NCBI RefSeq assembly: GCF_019578655.1
Contig: NC_063263.1
Coordinates: forward strand, 4,784,001-4,848,000
Direction of reading: 5' to 3'
DNA length: 64,000 bases
Origin: Ricinus communis
Lineage: Eukaryota; Streptophyta; Magnoliopsida; Malpighiales; Euphorbiaceae
The translations under genes were made by a program, and so were the position numbers. Within the stretch, counting starts at the first letter, position 1. Each line of letters opens with the position of its first letter. Positions 11,750 to 23,200 of the stretch are shown here, piece after piece. The notes beneath the pieces were generated by a model. It saw only the letters and a program-made list of their open reading frames with translations, did not search any database and was not told the DNA's origin.

Positions 11750-12310
11750 TTAATGAACTACTGTAAGATTATATCCAACTATAGCATCACCAGTAGTAAT
11801 ATCAAACCAATGGGTCCTCGCAATGGCATATCCACGAGCCATCCGGAACACGCCAGTCCCACCAACGACTGGCAGCTCACGCACTGGACTCATAGCTGAG
11901 TTCTTACCGAGTATGCTGATAGAACTTCCATTATACGCACCACTTGTGAAGGCATAGTTCATGGCCATGATGAGGCACAATTCATTCTGCCCAGCTGATC
12001 CATAAAGCCCTTGTGCTCTGCCCACCAACTTCGATTTCGGATCGGGTCCTTCGGTCAATGGATCATCCGCCATTATCAAAGCACCAAATAAGGTGGGTGA
12101 CTTTTCGGTGTCAGCAGACTGAGCAACCCTGATAGCTGTACGGTTCTTGCCACTAACTATGTCGTGGAAATAGAATTGGAGATTGGTAACTGTTTCCTTC
12201 TTCTGGGTTTTGAGTTTCTTGGCCATGTGCTTGTCTAATTTGAAACCTCGTGCCCATGGGATGGATGCTACTAGGAAAATCATGAACAGAAGTGGACAAA
12301 ACTTTGCCAT
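11750..12310 (-). CDS. Dirigent protein, intact (DIR1)
   Basis: A single-exon frame encodes 186 aa, the normal length for the dirigent family. Residues 1-22 form a hydrophobic signal peptide, so the product should enter the secretory pathway and act in the apoplast or cell wall. The dirigent beta-barrel follows from about residue 40, with family motifs FYFHD (46-50), SGKNRTA, GRAQGLY, a YNGSSISILG segment (126-135), VVGGTGVFRMARGY (148-161) and the C-terminal GYNLTVVH. N-glycosylation sequons are at N56, N127 and N181. Dirigent proteins carry no catalysis of their own but guide stereo- or regioselective coupling of phenoxy radicals made by laccases or peroxidases; the partner here cannot be read. 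The ATG at 12310 precedes the signal peptide directly. Two related damaged loci lie upstream on the same strand. Confidence 0.93.
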   Translation of the reverse strand: MAKFCPLLFMIFLVASIPWARGFKLDKHMAKKLKTQKKETVTNLQFYFHDIVSGKNRTAIRVAQSADTEKSPTLFGALIMADDPLTEGPDPKSKLVGRAQGLYGSAGQNELCLIMAMNYAFTSGAYNGSSISILGKNSAMSPVRELPVVGGTGVFRMARGYAIARTHWFDITTGDAIVGYNLTVVH

Positions 12311-14305
12311 TTTTTTTCTCTAACTCTAGGTCTTTCTTCGCCTTGGCAACTGTTGTTCAATGAAGAAACCTATGCACTCTTTAACATTTTAAAGAGGTGT
12401 GTCGGCCTTATTAGCTGTTCTATGTTCAAAGACCGTTTAACAACAATTACGAGTCGGGACCCACTTGACAGGTTTTGAAGAACACTCTTTGGATTATTTG
12501 ACAAACTTTGGATTATGAGTATTCCGACAATCTTTATTTTCTAAAATTAAAAACGTTCTTTAAATTTAAAAATGGATAAAATAATTTTTTAAAATATTTT
12601 ATTATTATTTTTTAGTTTTTTCTTTAACAGTCATATTTTTATTTATTTCTTATTAATAAAAATAAATAGAAAATTAATAATATATATTTATCTTAAAGAT
12701 AAATAAAAATTTATATTTATTTAATTATAATTTAATAAAAAGACATATATGAAGTAATGTGAAAAATGCTCTAACTGAATAGATGTCTAGCATGCAGATT
12801 GACCATATTTGCCGTGAGTCAGTATTTTAATAACACAAAAAGACTATATTGTAGGGCAATTGGAAATTAATGATTATAATGAATTAAACTAAAGTAATAC
12901 AACTATATATTAAAATTAAGTGTAAGAGTTTAGGGAGAGTAATATAATTACCCCGGTAGCTCGTACGTATATACTTTTGTCCACCTAACTCCTTTTCTCA
13001 TAGATTTTCAACATCAGTGGCAGGAAATTATGAGCACGTGGCATGCCAGCTTGTCTTGCACGATAGCCTAACCCAGAGAATCCAAAGAATTTCTTTCGAC
13101 AAAGTTAGGCTTCGCGAGAAGTAACAAGAAGGAGCTGAGCTGGTCTGCTCGTGTTAGTTATATCAGTGCCAAATCTAACAGTTGACAAAAAAACAATTTT
13201 ATTGAGCACCTCAACAATTTTTTATTCTTTTTTCGCCGAACCCACTGATACGAAAAGAAAAATACGAATTTACACCGATCCAGCAGCCATATATATATAT
13301 ACTCAATTAGAATTTTGACATATATTTAATATATATCTTGGTATGTCAAATTTTATGATGTGTAATATTCATATATAAAATATATCTTTTAAAAAATATT
13401 ATATTTATTATACGTCTTATATCAATTTATTTATATATATATGTATATTATTAATAAATTATTTTTTAATTAAATAATAATTTCAATTCTTTTTTTTGAT
13501 AGTATAATAGTTTTAATTCTAAGAAGATCATATTAATTTTATTCTAATTCTTAATTATTAAATGTAATTAATATAATATTAAATTAATGATATTAAGAAA
13601 ATAAAGAGAAAGAATTAAAATAATGAAAACTATATCAGAAGAAGCGCAGAATATTAGATTTAATTATCAATTATGTGATTTATTATATTATCAATTTATA
13701 AAATATTAGTCAAATTCAAACATATAATTAGTAATTTTATTGAAAATAATATTTATATTGAAACCCGAATATCGTGGGATAAACCATTAGTTTATTTGCT
13801 TGTATAATTTGTGAACTGTTGCATCTAACCATACTGCCACCACCTACACATTTCCATCTAATCCTATCTAATTTTTTATTATTATTTATTAATTAATTTA
13901 ATTTTAATCAACAAATAACCAAATTGATCCATTACACTAAATCAATCATTAGGAATCTCTAAATAGTTTTACCTTCTTAATCTCTATTTTTAAACATAGT
14001 ATAAATAGAATATAGCTCGGTCCTAGTGACTATAAACAGAAATTATATATCTAAGTAGGAGGTCTGACCATATCAGAAATTATCAGTACCTAAAAATTAA
14101 CAAACAAGAATTTATTTGTTTTTTTTTTCAATTATTGTATTGCCATTTAAATTAAGCACATAAATAGAAGTTTACAGAGAAAAACCTTTCCAATTGAATA
14201 CAAATTATTGCTTTCATTGCAGAAGCTTGCTGGAATTATCAAACATGGACTGGAGTCCAACTAAAATTTTCCAACCAATATACTAGTAAAAATGGATCCT
14301 ACTTA
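12311..14305. other. Intergenic region between dirigent loci 1 and 2
   Basis: Mostly AT-rich. A less AT-rich block at about 12950-13260 includes CACGTG (around 13034), a G-box-like word, in an otherwise unassigned sequence. No coding frame or transposon end could be supported. Confidence 0.35.
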
Positions 14306-14455
14306 TCAGTAATGAACCACAGTAACGTTATACTCAAGAATGGCATCACCATTAGTAGCATTGAAATAGATGGTTTTAAGCTTAGCAAATCCTCTAGCAA
14401 GCCTAAACCAGCCTCTCCCTCCCACTACTGCAACCTCACGATCGTCTCCCTCCGA
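14306..14455 (-). pseudogene. Dirigent C-terminal remnant (DIR2), fused in frame to Copia sequence
   Basis: The last 47 or so codons before the TGA at 14306-14308 are dirigent: DREVAVVGGRGWFRLARGF, an NATNGD sequon region, and the canonical EYNVTVVHY end. It is close to the C-terminal part of the dirigent at 18365-18913. Upstream on the minus strand the frame runs without a stop into Copia reverse transcriptase sequence at about 14456, giving a chimeric open frame of 141 codons (14306-14731). The signal peptide and N-terminal two-thirds of the dirigent are absent here and were not found beyond the Copia fragment. It is a broken gene; expression of the chimera is unlikely. Confidence 0.8.
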
Positions 14456-16250
14456 CACCGTACAATTAGCAAGATATATTAATGCTCTAATAGTACTAAA
14501 ATATGATATTTCTAGATCAAGTATTTCTTCACTATCTTTCCGAGGACGAAAATGTTCCTTTTTCATATCTAAGTATCTAACAATCATAGGAAAACTCATT
14601 AGATAAAATTTATCCATATTAAAACGTTTCAATATCTTTTCAATATAAGTTGATCGATGAATAAAAATTCCTCCAAATAAATGTTCGATATGCAGGCCGA
14701 GACAAAATTTTGATCGTACCAAATCTTTCATTTCAAATTTATTATTTAACTAAGTTATTATTTCTGTCAACTCTTCAAGAGTTCTAATGATATTTAAATC
14801 ATTAACATAAACTGTAATTATAGCAAAATCAGAATTTATTTTTTTAATAAAAATACATGAATAAATTGAATTGTTAATATATTATTCCTTCAAAAGATAT
14901 TCACTTAGGTAATTATACCACATTCGTCCAGATTGTTTCAATCGATACAAGGATTTTTGTAGCTTAATTGAATACATTTCTTGTGATTTTGAGCTACATG
15001 CTTCAAGCATTTTTAGCCCTTTAAGAACTTTCATATAAATGTCATTATCAAGTGATCCATATAAATAAGCTGTAATAATATCCATAAGATATATATCAAG
15101 TTGTTCTAAACTTGTCAGGCTAATTAAAGACCTGGATATAATTGCATCCATTAATGTGGTATAAGTTTCTTCATAATCAATGCCATGTCTTTGAGCGAAT
15201 CATTATGCTTTGTATCTCATAATCTCATTTTTCTCATTGTATTTATGCACAAAAATCCATTTATAACCTACTAGCTTAATATCATCATGTGTTAAAATAA
15301 TAGGCCTAAAGACTTGGCATTTTTCTAATGAGTTTAATTCTGCATGGATTGCATCTTTTCATTTAGGCCAATTATTTCTATGTCGGTATTTAATGACAGA
15401 CTTAGATTTAATGTCCTCACTTTCTTTTGTAATATTAATTGCCACTGCATAGGCAAACACATTATCTACAATAGTTTCATTTCGATTCATCTCTTACCTG
15501 AAGTAATATAGTTGATTGATATCTCACTGTTTTCATCATCTTCAAGCACTTAAATCTTTTTAGGGTTATTTGTTCCTCTATATCTTTTGTTATAGACTCT
15601 TCAGGAACATTAATTTTAGGACTGTCACTTGGTTTATTTTGTTCCCTTTTCTTTTTTGGATTTTTATTCTTGGAACCAGGTGGCCTACCATGCTTTTGAC
15701 GTATGATGGACTTATTTGCTATAATATTAACATATTATCCTATTGGGATATCAATTCTAGCTGGAGCATTTTCAGCTGGTATATGAGATTTAATAACTCT
15801 TTTTGGGTTTGCTATACTTTGCAAATGAACGATACTTTGAACTTCTAGTTCGCATTGTTTTAAATAAGGATCAAGATGATTTAATGATGACACATCCTAA
15901 ACAACTTATTTCTCTAATTGCTTGTTCTCTCTCCCCAACTTAGGAAATAAAGCCTCATTAAAATGACAAGTATTAAATTTCGTAGTAAAGACTTCCCCAT
16001 TAATGGCTCAAGATATTTAATGATAGATGGAGATTTATATCCAATATATATTTCCAATCTCCTATGAGATTCCATTTTTGTATGATGTGGGGAGCTAATT
16101 GGGACATAAACATCACATCCAAAATTTTCAAATGAGAAATATTTAGTTCCTGGCCAGAAACCAACTGTAATAGTGAAAATTTATGATAATTACTTGACCT
16201 GATGCAAATAATAGTTGCTGCATGTAAGATTTCATGTCTCCAAGCAATTA
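14456..16250 (-). mobile_element. Truncated Ty1/Copia retrotransposon fragment
   Basis: Reading the minus strand from 16250 downward gives, in order: the end of the integrase domain (a WRHEILHAATIICIR-like stretch near 16210, then a GCDVYVPISSPHHTK stretch near 16100), the linker region, the start of reverse transcriptase near 15150-14882 (MDIITAYLYGSLDNDIYMKV, SLYRLKQSGRMWYN), and the later RT up to IYLANCT at 14465. The catalytic YVDD box is altered to YVND near 14805. Several frame breaks are present. No LTR, gag or RNase H was found, so the fragment is truncated at both ends. Its RT end abuts the dirigent stump. Confidence 0.85.
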
Positions 16251-16623
16251 TTTTAATATTTTAACTCTTTTATTTTAATTTTTTTCCATCTTATTAATTT
16301 CAATAATATTATATAAAACAATAGAAAATCAAAGATATGTGAGAGTTGGCTCATCAAAGTCATATATATATATAGCAGCCTTATACTTTTTACTAATTGG
16401 TTCCATTATTACAAAGCTTCTCCAAAATTGGCTTGGTTCTAAAATAAAAGATTACATGGAATTACTATTTACCTGGGCTATTGGGATTTGGATCTCTTTC
16501 TTTGATGGAGCGATAATTACATGTCTCTTGATCAATTAATCAATTTTCTAAACGTTGGAGTAGATCCTAAAATTTTTTTTACTTTCTAATGAATTTATAT
16601 TGAATGAGGATTTTTTAGCTTAA
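16251..16623. other. Unassigned sequence next to Copia fragment
   Basis: A short open frame lies at 16339-16539 on the plus strand with no recognised motif. It may be a remnant of whatever flanked the Copia insertion. No dirigent N-terminus is visible here. Confidence 0.3.
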
Positions 16624-17339
16624 TCTATATATATATATATATATTTCTAAAATCTAAAATTTTTTGACACGTGTATTTAATTTTTGATACGTAGAATTTT
16701 TACTTTCACACGTGGACTATTTTTGCCACATAAAATTCAAGTTTATATGTAATTTTTTGATTTTTTCTATTAACTTATTAATTAATAAGTTACATTCCTA
16801 ATTAAACATTTATTCTAATCCTAAAAGTTAACATATTACTAATAGATTAGTTTTATAATTAGATATTGATTAGTTTTCTAATTAGATAATGATAATTCTA
16901 AAAGATAGCAGATTAATTATAGTTTAATATTATATTAACCTAACAAATTAGTAAAAAATAATATTTTTAAATATTATATTCACTAATAAATTAATTTTTA
17001 ATTGTATAATAATTTCTAATTTTAGAAAAGATAGTAATATTAATTACATTGATAGTATTAATTTATATAATATAAGAATTAATAGATAAATATTTTAAAA
17101 ATAATTTATTGGTAGTATTAATTTAAAGATAATATTAATAAATAAATATTTTATTAATGTAATAATATAAATAAAATTTTAAAAATTAAAAATATTTAAA
17201 AATAGTTAGTTTGCTATTATTTTTAAAATTATTATAAATCAATATTAAATATTGAATAATTGATTAAATTGTATTTAAAAATATAATTTTATAATCGAAA
17301 TAATAATAACGACCGTGCAACGCATGAGTAAATAACTAA
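16624..17339 (+). mobile_element. Candidate non-autonomous Helitron
   Basis: The candidate begins TCTATATATATAT after an A, and ends CTAA followed by T, fitting insertion between A and T. About 20 bases before the end there is a small hairpin word, CGTGCAACGCATG, close to the hairpin seen in many plant Helitrons. Near the 5' end there are ACACGTG words, also common in that group. No Rep/helicase is encoded. The ends are short signals in AT-rich DNA, so this is an inference. Confidence 0.5.
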
Positions 17340-18364
17340 TTTTATCCTATTTTCACATGGAAAATACTTTATATTAACTCATCTATTTTCTTGCTCACTT
17401 TCACTTTCTCTTTTTCGTCTTTATTTTTTCATCTTTTGTTCTTAAACTAACGCCATATCTATTATCCTCCATCATTAAAAAAATCTTTCTTTAATCCTAA
17501 TGTCTCATAAATTTAATATTATTTTTTTTTATAGTAAAAGATAGAAAATTAGTGAAAAAATTAATTTTTTATTTAATAATTTACGATATAGCGACATGAC
17601 TTTTATAGTTGATAAAATACAATATCAAAATTATTATTATTATTTTTATTTATTTATATTTTGAAACTAAAAATATGCTAATTAAGTGTGAAATAGTACT
17701 AGTCATTAGCCACATCTCGATTCAAATCCTAAGTCAGCCACTGAATATTTTGCCAACTATGAATTCATGGTTAGTTATATTCCATTTCAATTGAAAGTCT
17801 CACAATTCTATATACATCAAGATGAGAATTTAACTTATTCAATAGAGAGTTTATTTCTATTTATAATTGGTCCAAATTGAGATAGTAATTTTATATTATT
17901 AAATAAAAGTTACTTTTGTATAGGATATATATAGAGATTATACTATATATTTTTTTATTCAATTAAAGAAAATAAAGAATGAATAAAAAAATTCAATGAA
18001 TTAAACTGGAAACTGATTTTTAGTTTTTTTCTCAAATTTAAGATTAAAACGTGGAGACAACACTGACCAAACAACTAAGACTGAATATTTAAATACCATA
18101 TTAGAAATGAGTGCAAATTTCAACTAATAGAATTAGGATTTAATCCAACCAACATCAAAATGACTAAAATTAGTTACTTAATTGGCTAGATCTTTACTTA
18201 TATAAATTATTTATGTTTTTTATTCTTTGGTGGCGTAGAATCTCTAATACTTCATTTGCTGCCGAAGAGTATTCTTACATACCATATTGTGATGATCATT
18301 CGACGATAATTTTATTACAAGCACTGTCTCCTAAATCAACAGCCTGACTAGGAATGAATTAGAG
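17340..18364. other. AT-rich intergenic region
   Basis: No gene is seen. The last bases, 18342-18364, contain the old reading frame end of the dirigent gene (DIR3), now out of frame. Confidence 0.4.
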
Positions 18365-18913
18365 TTACATGGTACTCAACAATATAGCATTACCTGAAGT
18401 TCCATTAACAGAAATTGTCTTGAGATGGCAAAATCCTCTAGCCAAACGGAACTGTCCTCTCCCTCCAACAACAGCAAGCTCGCGTTCTATATCCAACACT
18501 GGATTTCTTGAAAACACACTGAAAGAACTTCCATTAAACTGACCTTTCGTGATAGCAAAATCAAGGTATACCACCAGTGACAAGTCATCTTTACCGGATG
18601 ATACATACATCCCTTGTGCATTTCCAATAACCTCTGATGTAGGTTCACGACCAGTTGTTAGAATATCATCAACAGCGTACAAATAGCCAAATGGGGTTCG
18701 AGGCTCGCCGCCGTTGGTGATGTTAGGACGGGCTATCAGGACAGCAGTAGGGTTTTTGCCACTAAGTGTGTGGTGGAAGAAGAAACGGAGATAACTAACT
18801 TGTTCCTCCATGGGTTTGAATGGAAGAGTTTCAGAGTAGTATTGGCAATATACTGGTGTGATAACGGTGATGCAAAAGATCAAAGCCAATCCCAAAATCT
18901 GCCTGCCTTCCAT
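18365..18913 (-). CDS. Dirigent protein with frameshifted C-terminus (DIR3)
   Basis: A single-exon frame encodes 182 aa. Residues 1-23 are a signal peptide, then the dirigent domain with motifs RFFFHHTLSG (about 43-52), GNAQGMY (97-103), FNGSSFSVFSRN (126-137) and VVGGRGQFRLARGF (148-161). Sequons occur at N64, N127 and N170. The family normally ends with a beta-strand such as VEYNVTVVH. Here the frame ends GNAILLSTM, but the minus-strand sequence directly after encodes the expected VEYHVTLIH in another frame, ending with TAG at 18342-18344. An extra AT in an ATAT run (about 18387-18390) explains the shift. The last beta-strand is lost, so the protein may fold poorly; recent pseudogenisation is likely, although a C-terminal variant is possible. 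Confidence 0.8.
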   Translation of the reverse strand: MEGRQILGLALIFCITVITPVYCQYYSETLPFKPMEEQVSYLRFFFHHTLSGKNPTAVLIARPNITNGGEPRTPFGYLYAVDDILTTGREPTSEVIGNAQGMYVSSGKDDLSLVVYLDFAITKGQFNGSSFSVFSRNPVLDIERELAVVGGRGQFRLARGFCHLKTISVNGTSGNAILLSTM

Positions 18914-18990
18914 TTTGAAATTTTTGCTGCTCCAAGAAATATGATTTTACACTACTTGATTGTGCTTAATATTGATTGTCATCGCTTGAG

Positions 18991-19000
18991 CTTTATATAT
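18991..19000 (-). promoter_or_regulatory. TATA box of dirigent gene DIR3
   Basis: The minus strand reads ATATATAAAG, a strong plant TATA box, about 80 bases upstream of the ATG at 18913. The spacing leaves room for a 5' leader of about 50 bases. Confidence 0.6.
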
Positions 19001-20444
19001 CGTGCTAGGAGATTCTGTATGATCTGTTTTTTCCTTTCTTGGGATTTCAGAATTTTTCATCTACCATTTTGGAAAAAACTTGAAAGAAAATCAGAGAAAT
19101 AAAACGCTCAGAAAATCAGAAGGGTGTCAATATTCATATATTCTTAAAAAGGATTTGGTCTTCCCTTTTCGGCATTATCAATTTTGGTAATTTATGTTAA
19201 GGTGTATATAATAAGTCCGAATTAAAAAGATAAGGTTAATAATTGCATGAGTAATAGTAAAAAAGAAAAAATGCAACAATTTCAGATGTATATGAAAGTG
19301 GATAATAATTAATGTGCTAGTGGTTAAATATAATTATTATAAGTATCTTGTAAAAATAATTGAAATGAAAATTTTCTTTATTATTAATTAAGATGGTCTA
19401 AAATAATTATTAATTAAATAAAAAAATTTAATTTTTCTTCTTTCTTCTAATCATTTTATGATTGGAAAATATTTGGGTAAGACGATGTAAGGTTTTATAA
19501 AATAAATAGAAATAAAATTTTTATAGGATGAATCGAATTTTTAATTTTAATTATTTAAAAAGAATGGATGGTAAATAAAACTTTTTAAAGGTAATATAGA
19601 ATTTTTTTAAATATCCTTTCCTTTCACTGATTTAGTGGGTTGAGATTTAAATAATTTTAAAAAAATTTAAAATTTCTAAAAGATTTTACATTATAATGAA
19701 TACTTTTTTTCCAAACAGAGATTAAATGTATAAAACCTTAAAAGTGTTGGCCTAAGTTAATATAAATTTAACACTTTTAACAATTAACTTTTTAATAAAA
19801 ATACATACTTAATAGAGATGAAAAGCTAATTGTTCACCCGGTAATTGTTAAATACATACTAAATAGAATAAATACATTATAAGAGGTTTTATTTCGAGTT
19901 TTTCATTATTATATATTATTTTTAGTAAGATTTTATTAATTTTATAGTAAATAATAAAGAAATATAGACCTTTATGGCAAATAATAAAAAAATAAAGTAC
20001 TCTTCATTTTATAATCAACGACCATTAGGCGTCCAATGCAGCAAGAGAAAAGAAATTCCTTTGTCCTTTTTTCTTTTAATATTTTAAAGATGTCTGTGTT
20101 AACAAGAATTTTGAAAAACAAATGAAATTATATAATATCATAAAAAGAATGTTTTACATGAGCAAATTTGGACGTACCATGTACATATTTGATATATGAT
20201 TGTGGTTTAAGGAAATTGCATCATTATAAACACCTTCAGGATGCCATTATTTTGGACTCTAGCTAATTGAAACCCAAATTAAAGAAAATGTCCATTGCAC
20301 TAGTCAAATGGTTTAATACTCTAATTCAAATATATTTAATAGTATTGAATTTTTAAATTAGGCAATCGGATTAACATAATTGCAAGTCTTGAAGGTCTGA
20401 AAGGTACAATAAGAGGTTCAATTGCCATTGTCATCAAAGATTAT
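19001..20444. other. Intergenic region between dirigent and amidase arrays
   Basis: AT-rich, with the upstream region of DIR3 and the 3' flank of AMI-1. No gene or well-defined repeat is seen. Confidence 0.4.
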
Positions 20445-22539
20445 TCAAGGTATAAAAGAAGGGGGCTTTCTGATCTTAGTAGCTTGCTCAAAGCCATAAG
20501 CAATCTCAATTAATTTGGGCTCGGTACCTTTTAGTCCTCCAAAGCAAATGCCATAAGGCAATCCCTTGCTATCATAGCCAGCAGGAACACTAAATCCAGG
20601 GTATCCTCCAATTGCAAGAACTGGAGAGCCACCAGCACCAGGAGTCACTAGAGCATCTACCTTATATTTCCTCATTACCTTCTCTATTCTATGTCTTGAA
20701 TACTTATGTAACTTTGACAATGTTCCCTTGTATTCATCATCAGTTGTGTTTAAAGATTCAGCTTTCTCAAAGAAGTCTTGACCGTATTCCTTGAGCTTTT
20801 CCTGTGTGGCCATTAAAATAACTCATGTGCTGGTGTATTTATAGTTTGCTTAAGGAGGTTTCAGAATCGAAATTTTAACTTTTCGTTCAAAGACTCTGAT
20901 ACCATGTCAAAGAACTATAGTCAAGTGAGGTTATTTAATATCTCTAACATATAAACTTATCAATCTGGAAAATTTCTTGTTGAAGGCAATGATATCTGCT
21001 AAGGATCTCACTAGGGATGTCACCAAGTCTTCCAGGTATTTATTCAATGCTGGCTTAATTTCAGCGAGCGCGGCATCAAACTCGCCATTTTTCCATGGAT
21101 TCAGGATAATATTAATGTTGGATATTTGCAATTATCTATCACTTCTGCTCCATTCTGCCTGCACTTGCACCAAAGAAAGGAATTTAAATGCATCCCATCA
21201 CACTGAATATTAATACACTTGGTTAGGCCAATCCAAGTTGCAAACGTTTTCTGAGATCCGTTACCTTAGTGTCTGAATATGATTCTCAAAGGCTCGAGCA
21301 AGAACAGATCCCTCATCATCAGTGAAATTGAAGAATGGACTTATCACTATTCCTAATCGCTTACCTTTGAGCCTATCCTGCTTAAGAAACTGTTTGTAGC
21401 CACCATGTCGGATATACTTTAAGGCTGCAAATTATAATCGAAACCTGCAATTGTATCAAGGATATATACAACATCTGATACCTGCAGATAGGCCTGCTCC
21501 ATTCAACAAGGTTTGGATTTCTTTGTTAAGCTTGGACTTCTTGTTTAAAATAACAGGTAGTATTATGCACTAATTCTTAGTTTCCCCTATAATCTGGAAG
21601 CCAATCAAATATGAGTATAGATTTTTGCAATAGCATACTTGTGGAAGAATTAAATTAAGACCTACCCGACAGTGTCCTGTCTAGGGGAGATAGGAACAAC
21701 CCCAGCTCGACTAGTGAGACCAACGGTTGGCTTGATGCCCACTACTGAATTAACACCACCAGATTGACACAGGATGGAGCCACCAGTCTCTGTCCCTAGT
21801 GACACTGCTGCAAGATTTGCTGCTACTGATATTCCTGATCCGCTACTTGACCCACAAGGACTAGCCGATAGAACATAAGGATTCTGCGTCGGAAAGTAGT
21901 TTTTATATGATCAGGAAATGTGATTGAATGATTTAGAGATAAATGATACAATTTTTTATTTTTCAGGAAAACACATAGTAACTATTTCCTGGAAGACTTT
22001 AACATCAAACATACCCTGCCTTGGCAACTTCTCCCACAAAAACCAGCAAGGGACTTAAACGACCTAGAACCAGCCCACTCACTCAAGCTAGCCTTTCCTA
22101 GTATGATAGCTCTAGCTTTTCTTTACTTCACTACTACACCTGCATGTCGGGGCACAATTGATCCAAATAGCGCATACGATCCAGCAGTCGTGTTAAGTTT
22201 ATCTTTGGTGGCAATATTATCCTTGAGCAGGACAGGAATTCCATGCAAACTAGGCAATAATCCAGGTTCCTTAACCTTGCGGTCTTGGTCAGCCTTATCG
22301 GCTAGATAGAGGGCATCAGTGTTCACTTCTATGACCCCTCTAAGGAGAGGATTGAGTCTGTGGATTTGTTTAAGGTAGAACTCAACAAGTTGTCTTGAGG
22401 TCAGTTCGTTCTGCTTAAATGCCAGTTCTAGATCATCTATGGTTGTTTCTTTAAGTGTGAATGCGTTGCTTCTACTGTTATAGATCCCATATTTCAATAT
22501 AAATAGAAGAATGACTAGGAAGGGTAATTTGGTAGACAT
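20445..22539 (-). pseudogene. Amidase-signature hydrolase pseudogene AMI-1
   Basis: The five-exon plan of the cluster is recognisable: 22015-22539, 21666-21883, 21265-21493, 20961-21158 and 20445-20801. Exon 2 is open and keeps the CGSSSGSG cis-serine loop and the GTETGGS nucleophile motif; exon 5 is open and ends RKPPSFIP. Lesions I can see: a TAA at 22123-22125 in exon 1 where the other copies have Leu (Leu TTA to TAA); a small deletion after PICR in exon 3 and a second indel about 40 bases on; one lost T in exon 4 near 21136; and the exon 4 splice donor GTAAGT changed to ATAAGT at 20955-20960. The ATG at 22539 is followed by a signal peptide. Family role: hydrolysis of amide bonds by a Ser/cis-Ser/Lys triad. 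Confidence 0.9.
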
Positions 22540-23200
22540 GGCTGAGGTGAAATGAGGAAGATGGACCTCTTTTCTTTTCTTTTCTTCTTTCTTCCTTCCT
22601 TTTTCTTTTTCAGGAGAATGATATGGGAAAAGATATTACAGGAACTGAAAGCTTCTGTTTTTCAATTTGTCATACTCTCTAATGATAAATTAGATTGTTA
22701 AAGCAAGCACTGAACTTATTTTCAACATCTATGATGAGATGGACCACCATGCGCATATTCAGAAAACAAATAAGAATGGATAGTGGTAGGCCAAATTCAA
22801 GTATTGGGTCCTTTTCTGAAAATTCTTATAATTAATAATGGGAGAACTGTAAAGTTAAACAGCTAATAGTAAAGTCATGAAATCTCAATTTGAAAATATT
22901 CTGAAAAAGGTTAGGGATTGGAGATTAATTCTTTTACTCTCCTGTATTACAAGACAGATGGTTTAACATATTACAAATCTACTACATAGATGACACCAAC
23001 TACATGACTTGGTTTCATTGAGAATGAGCGGCGAGGAATCGTTTGCATAAGATATTTATGCACACCATTTAATTCAGCTGAACATAATTTAATCTTCAAT
23101 TTCTGAAACTATAACGGGATCTTTATTGCTCGTACAAGCTCAAGACATTTGATAGATATTATTCTGGATCACCAAGGTCAGAATGAACTACATTGTAGAA
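22540..23200. other. Spacer between AMI-1 and AMI-2
   Basis: A pyrimidine-rich stretch at 22568-22615 lies just upstream of the AMI-1 ATG on the minus strand (purine-rich leader). No other gene is seen. Confidence 0.4.

Noticed and set aside
16339..16539. Possible missing dirigent N-terminus beyond the Copia fragment
   Set aside because: No signal peptide or dirigent motif in any frame on either strand.
18770..19102. Plus-strand open frame of 110 codons
   Set aside because: It is antisense to the dirigent N-terminus and promoter; no motif, and the opposite strand has the clear gene.
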